The notes beneath the pieces are model-generated. The model made no database searches and was not told the origin of the DNA. It saw only the letters and a list, made by a program, of their open reading frames with translations. A stretch of 5,398 bases of DNA from Mariprofundaceae bacterium. Its GTDB lineage: Bacteria > Pseudomonadota > Zetaproteobacteria > Mariprofundales > Mariprofundaceae. The stretch is from the NCBI GenBank assembly GCA_030950865.1, contig JAUZQR010000254.1:1-5398 (forward strand), in the 5' to 3' direction. A program made the translations under genes and the position numbers. Of the stretch, positions 1 through 5,398 are shown piece by piece; the first letter of the stretch is position 1, and each line of letters starts with the position of its first letter.

Positions 1-1325
1 CTGAAATCAAGCAAGCCATTGAAGCGGCTAAAGCTGAAACAGGCAAACCAACCATGATTTGCTGCAAAACAGTCATTGGTTTCGGTTCTCCAAACAAAGC
101 TGGCTCACATGATTGTCATGGTGCTGCTTTGGGTGATGAAGAAATTGCTTTGGTTCGTAAAGAATTGGGCTGGGAGTCTGCACCATTTGAAATTCCTGCT
201 GATGTTTATGCTGGCTGGGACAACAAAGAAGCGGGCGCTGCTGCTGAATCTGATTGGGATACGCGTTTTGAAGCTTATGCTGCTGCGTACCCAACTGAAG
301 CTGCGGAATTGAAACGTCGCTTGAACAACGAATTATCTGCAAACTGGGAAGCTGATGTAGATACATTTATTGCAGAAGTTGATGCCAAAGGTGAAAGCAT
401 TGCATCTCGTCAAGCATCACAAAAGACCATTGCTGCTCTAGCTAAAATTACCCCTGAATTTTTGGGTGGTTCTGCGGATTTGGCAGGCTCAAACCTAACA
501 TTGTGGCCTGAAGCCAAGCCTGTTTGTGAGCATGATGATGGCAACTATGTCAACTACGGCGTACGTGAATTCGGCATGGCTGCAATGATTAATGGTATTT
601 CATTGCATGGTGGTTTTGTTCCTTACGGTGCAACCTTTTTGATGTTCTCTGAATATGCACGTAACGCATTGCGCATGGCTGCATTGATGAAAGTTCGTCA
701 TATCGAAGTATTCACCCATGATTCAATCGGTTTGGGTGAAGATGGTCCTACCCATCAGCCAGTTGAGCAAACTGCAACCTTGCGCATGATTCCTAATATG
801 GATGTATGGCGTCCATGTGATGCAGTTGAATCAGCTGTATCTTGGAAGTCTGCGGTTATGAATATGACGGGTCCAACATCGTTGATCTATTCTCGTCAAG
901 GTTTGCCGCATCAAGCACGTACCGCTGATCAAATCAAATTAATCGAAAAAGGTGGTTATATCTTAAAAGATTGTGAAGGCACTCCTGATGCCATCATTAT
1001 CGGCACGGGTTCTGAAGTTTCTTTGGCGATGGAAGCTGCTGCTGCCATCACTGATAAGAAAGTTCGTGTGGTTTCCATGCCATCTACCAACACCTTCGAT
1101 AAACAAGATGCAGCTTATAAAGAGTCTGTATTGCCAGCATCTGTCACTGCGCGTGTTGCTGTTGAAGCTGGTGTCACTGGTTTCTGGGCTAAATACGTTG
1201 GTCTGAATGGCAAGGTTGTTGGTATTGATACATTTGGTGAGTCTGCTCCAATCAAAGACTTGTACAAATTGTTCGGTATTACCACAGAAGCCGTTGTTGC
1301 AGCTGTAAATGAAGTATCAAAATAA
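1..1325 (+). CDS. tkt: Transketolase, C-terminal part (5' end outside window)
   Basis: Thiamine-diphosphate enzyme that moves two-carbon ketol units between sugar phosphates in the non-oxidative pentose phosphate pathway and the Calvin or RuMP cycles; cytosolic. The open frame runs unbroken from base 3, so the Met at 54 is internal (before [15 protein letters not shown]) and the true start lies upstream. About 440 codons are present, against roughly 660 in the full family, so the N-terminal cofactor-binding third is mostly missing. Residues matching E. coli TktA functional positions are visible: the His pair in SHDCHG (codons 108 and 117), Arg in ASRQAS (408), Ser in GGSADL (471), catalytic Glu in YGVREFG (567), His and Asp in [11 protein letters not shown] (717, 741), His in PTHQ (753) and Arg in YSRQ (894). 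The C-terminal domain includes GTGSEVSLA and FGESAPI. It ends 27 bases before gap, with no terminator between them, so the two are probably co-transcribed. The assignment is secure; the tktA or tktB paralogue cannot be decided. Confidence 0.97.
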   Translation, partial: EIKQAIEAAKAETGKPTMICCKTVIGFGSPNKAGSHDCHGAALGDEEIALVRKELGWESAPFEIPADVYAGWDNKEAGAAAESDWDTRFEAYAAAYPTEAAELKRRLNNELSANWEADVDTFIAEVDAKGESIASRQASQKTIAALAKITPEFLGGSADLAGSNLTLWPEAKPVCEHDDGNYVNYGVREFGMAAMINGISLHGGFVPYGATFLMFSEYARNALRMAALMKVRHIEVFTHDSIGLGEDGPTHQPVEQTATLRMIPNMDVWRPCDAVESAVSWKSAVMNMTGPTSLIYSRQGLPHQARTADQIKLIEKGGYILKDCEGTPDAIIIGTGSEVSLAMEAAAAITDKKVRVVSMPSTNTFDKQDAAYKESVLPASVTARVAVEAGVTGFWAKYVGLNGKVVGIDTFGESAPIKDLYKLFGITTEAVVAAVNEVSK

Positions 1326-2366
<1,041 letters not shown>

Positions 2367-2369
<3 letters not shown>

Positions 2370-2399
2370 GAGTTATCTTCGGATAGCTCCTACGTTTTT
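2367..2399 (+). terminator. Intrinsic-terminator-like hairpin starting on the gap stop codon
   Basis: Bases 2367-2377 pair with 2382-2392 to give an 11-bp stem (ten Watson-Crick pairs and one T-G wobble at 2373/2386). The loop TTCG is closed by C-G, which is the extra-stable C(UUCG)G tetraloop. A run of five T (2395-2399) follows two bases after the stem. The left arm begins with the TAG stop of gap, so a ribosome terminating there would cover the left arm. I infer partial termination or 3'-end protection of gap mRNA rather than a complete operon end, because pgk follows in the same direction. Confidence 0.75.
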
Positions 2400-2436
2400 C
2401 ACTGCCTGCTTGAAGAAGCAAACAGCGAAAAACGTA
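2391..2436 (+). repeat. Second long imperfect hairpin abutting the gap terminator
   Basis: Bases 2391-2400 (TACGTTTTTC) are perfectly complementary to 2427-2436 (GAAAAACGTA). Inside this 10-bp arm the helix continues after a 1x1 mismatch with CTG/CAG (2402-2404 with 2423-2425), a 2x2 mismatch, then TGCTT/AAGCA (2407-2411 with 2416-2420) around a GAAG loop. The left arm contains the T-run of the preceding terminator and shares two bases with its stem, so in a read-through transcript the U-tract would be paired. No T-run follows on the plus strand, so it is not a terminator in that direction. A role in mRNA processing, 5'-end protection of the pgk message or tuning of termination is inference. 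Confidence 0.55.
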
Positions 2437-2440
2437 TATT
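2410..2440 (+). promoter_or_regulatory. Possible weak sigma70-like promoter before pgk
   Basis: TTGAAG (2410-2415) and TATATT (2435-2440) resemble -35 and -10 boxes but are 19 bases apart, longer than the optimal 17. The region 2435-2450 is almost pure A/T, so chance -10 matches are expected. The candidate lies in the only intergenic gap that follows a terminator, where an extra promoter for pgk-pyk would make sense. The support is mostly positional. Confidence 0.2.
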
Positions 2441-2462
2441 AAATATAAATAGAGGGGAAAAT

Positions 2463-3644
2463 ATGTCTGTAATTAAAATGACCGACCTAGATTTAGCGGG
2501 TAAACGCGTATTGATTCGTCAGGATCTGAATGTGCCAATCGCTGATGGCAAAGTTTCATCTGATAAACGTATCCGTGCATCATTGCCAACCATCGAGCAC
2601 TGTGTAAAAGCGGGTGCAAAAGTCATGGTTATGTCTCACTTGGGTCGCCCTACTGAAGGCTCACCTGAAGCAGAATTCTCTTTGGCTCCTGTTGCGACGC
2701 ATATGTCTGGTCTTTTAGGGCAAAGTGTTCGTCTTGTTGACAATTATTTAGGTGCTGATGTTGCTGTAGGTAATGGTGAAGTTGTACTGCTTGAAAACGT
2801 ACGTTTCAATGTTGGCGAAAAGAAAAATGAAGAATCCCTATCCAAACAATATGCAGCATTATGTGATGTATATGTGATGGATGCATTCGGTACAGCGCAT
2901 CGCGCTCAAGCATCTACACATGGCGCTGGCACATACGCACCTGTTGCATGTGCTGGTCCATTATTGGCTGGTGAATTGGAAGCATTGGGTAAAGCATTGG
3001 ATAATCCTGCTCGCCCTATGGTGGCGATTGTAGGTGGCTCTAAAGTTTCGACTAAATTAACCGTACTAGAATCACTTTCAACGATTGTGGATCAATTGGT
3101 TGTTGGTGGTGGTATTGCCAACACATTTATCGCAGCAGCAGGCTTGCCTGTAGGAAAATCATTATATGAAGCTGACTTGGTTGAAACTTGCAAGAAATTA
3201 ACTGCCAATGCAGAAGCCAAAGGTGGCAGCATTCCTGTGCCAACTGATATTGTATGTGCAAAAGAATTCTCTCCAACTGCTAAAGCGACCTTGAAAAAAT
3301 CAGATGAGTGCCTTGATGATGATATGATTTTTGATATTGGTCCTGATTCAGCAGCAGAATTGGCTGAAATTATCAAAAATGCAGGCACCATTGTATGGAA
3401 CGGTCCTGTTGGCGTATTTGAATTTGACCAGTTCGGTGAGGGCACCAAAGCTATTTCTTTGGCGATTGCTGAATCTTCTGCATTCTCTATTGCAGGCGGC
3501 GGCGATACCTTGGCAGCTGTGGATAAGTACAATATTTCAGACAAAGTATCTTACATTTCAACGGGCGGCGGTGCTTTCCTTGAATTCTTGGAAGGTAAAA
3601 AATTGCCAGCAGTGGCTATGTTAGAGGAGCGCGCAGCTAAGTGA
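2463..3644 (+). CDS. pgk: Phosphoglycerate kinase
   Basis: Reversibly transfers phosphate between 1,3-bisphosphoglycerate and ADP, giving 3-phosphoglycerate and ATP; a cytosolic monomer. Its 393 residues fit the bacterial family (about 387-400). N-domain substrate-site motifs are RQDLNVP (19-25, with Asp21 and Asn23), Arg36, SHLGRP (58-63), Arg114 in ENVRF and Arg147 in [10 protein letters not shown]-domain nucleotide-site motifs are GGSKVSTK (Lys194 and Lys198), [24 protein letters not shown], the GGGDT loop near 345-349 and STGGGAFLE. All key residues expected are present. The start is fixed by homology ([15 protein letters not shown], nearly the E. coli N-terminus) and by AGAGGGGA at 2451-2458. 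It sits 93 bases after gap, separated by two hairpins, and overlaps pyk by four bases. The pgk-pyk pair therefore shares a message, which may receive only part of the gap transcription. Confidence 0.98.
   Translation: MSVIKMTDLDLAGKRVLIRQDLNVPIADGKVSSDKRIRASLPTIEHCVKAGAKVMVMSHLGRPTEGSPEAEFSLAPVATHMSGLLGQSVRLVDNYLGADVAVGNGEVVLLENVRFNVGEKKNEESLSKQYAALCDVYVMDAFGTAHRAQASTHGAGTYAPVACAGPLLAGELEALGKALDNPARPMVAIVGGSKVSTKLTVLESLSTIVDQLVVGGGIANTFIAAAGLPVGKSLYEADLVETCKKLTANAEAKGGSIPVPTDIVCAKEFSPTAKATLKKSDECLDDDMIFDIGPDSAAELAEIIKNAGTIVWNGPVGVFEFDQFGEGTKAISLAIAESSAFSIAGGGDTLAAVDKYNISDKVSYISTGGGAFLEFLEGKKLPAVAMLEERAAK
3623..3629 (+). promoter_or_regulatory. Ribosome binding site for pyk, inside the end of pgk
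   Basis: AGAGGAG lies within the pgk codons for LEER, 11 bases before the GTG at 3641. The match to the Shine-Dalgarno consensus is good though the spacing is slightly long. It supports GTG as the pyk start and, with the stop/start overlap, suggests that ribosomes finishing pgk re-initiate on pyk. Confidence 0.7.
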
Positions 3645-5089
3645 GCAAACATATTCGTAGAACAAAAATTGTAGCAACATTAGGTCCTGCATCTGAATCA
3701 CCAGAGATGTTAGAAAAAATGATTGCTGCGGGTGTAAATGTCGTCCGTTTAAACTTCTCACATGGTACGCCTGAAGATCATCAAATGCGTGCGGATAATG
3801 TTCGTGCAGCAGCAGCCAAGCTTGACGTTGTTGTAGGCATTCTTGCTGATATGCAAGGTCCAAAAATTCGCTGTGGTAAATTCAAGACTGGCAAAACCAT
3901 ACTTAAGATTGGGCAAAAGTTTATTCTTGATGCTGATATGCCATTGGATGATGGTGATGATGAACGCGTAGGTCTAACCTATAAAGAGCTTGTCGGCGAT
4001 GTTGAGCCTGGTGCCCGTTTGTTACTCAATGACGGTTTGTTAATCATGGATGTTGATGATGTGATTGGCCAAGCCATTCATTGTACTGTTGTTGTTGGTG
4101 GTGTGTTATCCAATAACAAAGGCATCAACCGTGCTGGCGGCGGATTATCCGCTGTTGCATTAACAGAGAATGATAAAGAAGACATCAAAACAGCATGTGC
4201 TATTGGTGTGGATTATGTTGCTATATCTTTTCCACGTGATGGAAAAGATATGGACTATGCTCGTTCTTTGGTTGAAGCTGAAGGCAGTAAGGCTGGCATG
4301 GTTGCTAAAGTTGAACGTGCTGAGGCTGTTCTTGATGACAACCTCAAGGCTATTATGGAAGCATCTGATGCAGTGATGGTTGCACGTGGTGATTTGGGTG
4401 TTGAAGTTGGCGATGCTGCTGTACCACCTATTCAAAAGAAAATGCTGCGTATGGCACCGAAATATAACTGCCCTGTAATTGTAGCCACGCAGATGATGGA
4501 ATCCATGTGTGAAAACCCGATTCCAACACGTGCGGAAGTCAATGATTGCGCCAATGCAGTATTAGATGGCACTGATGCGGTAATGCTTTCTGGTGAATCA
4601 GCTGCTGGTAATTACCCAGTTGAGGCTGTTTTGGCTATGCATCGCACTTGTATTGAAACAGAAAAACAACGTGTGATGCCATCCAAGCAAACACGCGACC
4701 CTCGCTTTCCTCCGCTATCTGTGGATGAGTGTATTGCCCATCAAGCGATGGAAGTAGCTAGGTCTATGCCTATTAAAGCTATTACTGCTTTCACCCATAG
4801 TGGCAATACTGTTTTGTATATGTCTAGGCATTTGGGCGATGTGCCAATTTATGCACTTACAACCGAAGCCCATACTTTGGGACGCGTTACCCTATTCCGT
4901 AACGTTATTCCGCTATGCATGCCTATAAATTACAACGCTACTGAAGCACCCAAAGCAACACTCGATATGAAGCAAAAAATGTTGGCCGATGGCTTGGCAG
5001 ATAAAGGTGATTTAATCATCATGACGTTTGGCACACCCATGGGTGAATCTGGCGGCACCAATGCGATGAAAATCGTAAGTATTGATTAA
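3641..5089 (+). CDS. pyk: Pyruvate kinase, PykA (type II) like
   Basis: Transfers phosphate from phosphoenolpyruvate to ADP to give pyruvate and ATP, the near-irreversible last step of glycolysis; a cytosolic tetramer as known for the family. At 482 residues it is close to E. coli PykA (about 480). The start is GTG, overlapping the pgk stop by four bases (GTGA). The next in-frame ATG (residue 23) would delete the conserved [13 protein letters not shown] segment, so GTG is right. A-domain motifs are VVRLNFSHG (Arg36, Asn38) and DMQGPKIR (70-77). The B domain spans roughly 75-175. Next come [20 protein letters not shown], catalytic Lys223 and metal-ligand Glu225 in [19 protein letters not shown] (Asp251), ATQMMESM (Thr283) and [11 protein letters not shown]. 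The C-terminal effector domain carries THSGNT, where many homologues bind an activating phosphate, so allosteric control is likely but the effector is unknown. A perfect 12-bp inverted repeat lies in the coding sequence at 4223-4251. Confidence 0.97.
   Translation: MSKHIRRTKIVATLGPASESPEMLEKMIAAGVNVVRLNFSHGTPEDHQMRADNVRAAAAKLDVVVGILADMQGPKIRCGKFKTGKTILKIGQKFILDADMPLDDGDDERVGLTYKELVGDVEPGARLLLNDGLLIMDVDDVIGQAIHCTVVVGGVLSNNKGINRAGGGLSAVALTENDKEDIKTACAIGVDYVAISFPRDGKDMDYARSLVEAEGSKAGMVAKVERAEAVLDDNLKAIMEASDAVMVARGDLGVEVGDAAVPPIQKKMLRMAPKYNCPVIVATQMMESMCENPIPTRAEVNDCANAVLDGTDAVMLSGESAAGNYPVEAVLAMHRTCIETEKQRVMPSKQTRDPRFPPLSVDECIAHQAMEVARSMPIKAITAFTHSGNTVLYMSRHLGDVPIYALTTEAHTLGRVTLFRNVIPLCMPINYNATEAPKATLDMKQKMLADGLADKGDLIIMTFGTPMGESGGTNAMKIVSID
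4223..4251 (+). repeat. Perfect 12-bp inverted repeat inside pyk
   Basis: ATATCTTTTCCA (4223-4234) is followed after five bases (CGTGA) by its exact reverse complement TGGAAAAGATAT (4240-4251). The helix can extend outward by a T-G wobble (4222/4252) and a C-G pair (4221/4253). It lies over the codons for [11 protein letters not shown] of pyruvate kinase, just before the catalytic Lys segment, and does not disturb the frame. The arms use ATA and GGA, codons that look uncommon in these genes. No T-run follows on either strand, so it is not a standard terminator. Function, if any, is unknown. Confidence 0.65.
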
Positions 5090-5131
5090 AGAATATTTTT
5101 AGAAGTTAGATTTAAATTAGTATTAAAATAA
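5090..5131 (+). other. AT-rich pyk-fba spacer without clear terminator
   Basis: This short spacer is almost entirely A/T. It holds only a small palindrome ATTTAAAT (5110-5117) and no GC-rich stem with a T-run, so read-through from pyk into fba is the simplest reading. -10-like A/T hexamers occur, but I found no convincing paired -35, so no promoter is called. Confidence 0.5.
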
Positions 5132-5140
5132 AAGGAGAGA
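5132..5140 (+). promoter_or_regulatory. Strong ribosome binding site for fba
   Basis: AAGGAGAGA is a near-ideal Shine-Dalgarno. Its GGAG core ends seven bases before the ATG at 5145, which supports that codon as the fba start. Confidence 0.8.
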
Positions 5141-5144
5141 GACA

Positions 5145-5398
5145 ATGGCATTAATTTCATTACGTCAATTACTGGATCATGCAGCAGAAGAAAGCTACGG
5201 CATGCCAGCATTCAATGTAAACAATATGGAGCAGGTTCATGCAATCATGGAAGCTGCCGATGAAGCAAACTCACCTGTTATCATGCAAGGTTCTGCTGGC
5301 GCACGTGGCTATGCAGGCGAAGCATTCTTGCGTCATATGATTGCAGCAGCAGTTGAACAGTACCCACATATCCCTGTTGTGATGCATCAGGATCATGG
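5145..5398 (+). CDS. fba: Class II fructose-bisphosphate aldolase, N-terminal part (3' end outside window)
   Basis: Zinc-dependent aldolase that reversibly condenses dihydroxyacetone phosphate and glyceraldehyde-3-phosphate to fructose-1,6-bisphosphate; CbbA-type homologues also make sedoheptulose-1,7-bisphosphate in the Calvin cycle. Only 84 complete codons are present, against roughly 340-360 in the family. Visible motifs are [11 protein letters not shown] (residues 5-15), [10 protein letters not shown] (21-30), [12 protein letters not shown] (43-54) and HQDH (81-84). Asp83 and His84 match the catalytic Asp and first zinc-ligand His of class II aldolases. The N-terminus matches the Calvin-cycle subtype (type IIB) better than the E. 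coli FbaA subtype, by recollection of the families. The start is set by the N-terminal homology and the strong upstream Shine-Dalgarno. It follows pyk by 55 bases with no terminator seen, so it is probably the next gene of the same operon. The symbol could equally be cbbA. Confidence 0.93.
   Translation, partial: MALISLRQLLDHAAEESYGMPAFNVNNMEQVHAIMEAADEANSPVIMQGSAGARGYAGEAFLRHMIAAAVEQYPHIPVVMHQDH

Noticed and set aside
54..56. ATG as a possible start of transketolase
   Set aside because: The same frame is open and homologous upstream from base 3, and a start here would remove the cofactor-binding domain. The gene is cut by the window edge.
2391..2462. Riboswitch or sugar-phosphate-sensing leader before pgk
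   Set aside because: There is only a simple hairpin and a short A/T leader, with none of the conserved multi-stem structure of a known riboswitch class.
3092..3544. 150-codon open frame on the minus strand inside pgk
   Set aside because: It lies wholly opposite a clearly conserved pgk sequence, has no recognisable motif, and is the usual antisense by-product of codon bias.
5090..5140. Promoter or terminator between pyk and fba
   Set aside because: The spacer is so A/T-rich that -10-like hexamers occur by chance. No good -35 at the right distance and no stable stem was found.

Overview
The window is a compact run of five co-oriented plus-strand genes of central carbon metabolism: the C-terminal two thirds of transketolase (tkt, cut by the left edge), a class I GapA-type glyceraldehyde-3-phosphate dehydrogenase (gap), phosphoglycerate kinase (pgk), a PykA-type pyruvate kinase (pyk), and the first 84 codons of a class II fructose-bisphosphate aldolase (fba, cut by the right edge). 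No mobile element, tRNA, rRNA, CRISPR array or unexplained gene is visible, and no stretch over 100 bases lacks a gene.

Organism: the proteins resemble proteobacterial, especially gammaproteobacterial, homologues. PGK and transketolase can be followed motif by motif against what I remember of the E. coli proteins. The DNA is moderately AT-rich, with T- or A-ending codons favoured and AT-rich gaps between genes. The order tkt-gap-pgk-pyk-fba is one I associate with autotrophic or methylotrophic Pseudomonadota, and the aldolase N-terminus looks like the Calvin-cycle (CbbA) subtype. The lineage is inference; no RuBisCO or phosphoribulokinase gene is in view.

Layout: tkt ends at 1325. After 27 bases with a good Shine-Dalgarno comes gap (1353-2369). 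The gap stop codon lies inside the stem of a strong intrinsic-terminator-like hairpin with a C(UUCG)G loop (2367-2399), and a second long imperfect hairpin (2391-2436) follows at once. Then come an AT-rich leader with a possible weak promoter and a strong ribosome binding site, and pgk (2463-3644). pyk starts with GTG in a 4-base overlap with the pgk stop (3641-5089), so pgk and pyk are probably translationally coupled. A 55-base AT-rich spacer with a strong Shine-Dalgarno leads into fba (5145 onward).

Function: transketolase and aldolase interconvert sugar phosphates, GAPDH and PGK link triose phosphate to 3-phosphoglycerate in either direction, and pyruvate kinase drains carbon to pyruvate. 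The set serves glycolysis and can also serve the regenerative half of the Calvin or ribulose-monophosphate cycle.

I see no new biological system here. The points most worth a second look are the tandem hairpins that begin on the gap stop codon, and a perfect 12-base inverted repeat inside the pyk coding sequence (4223-4251).
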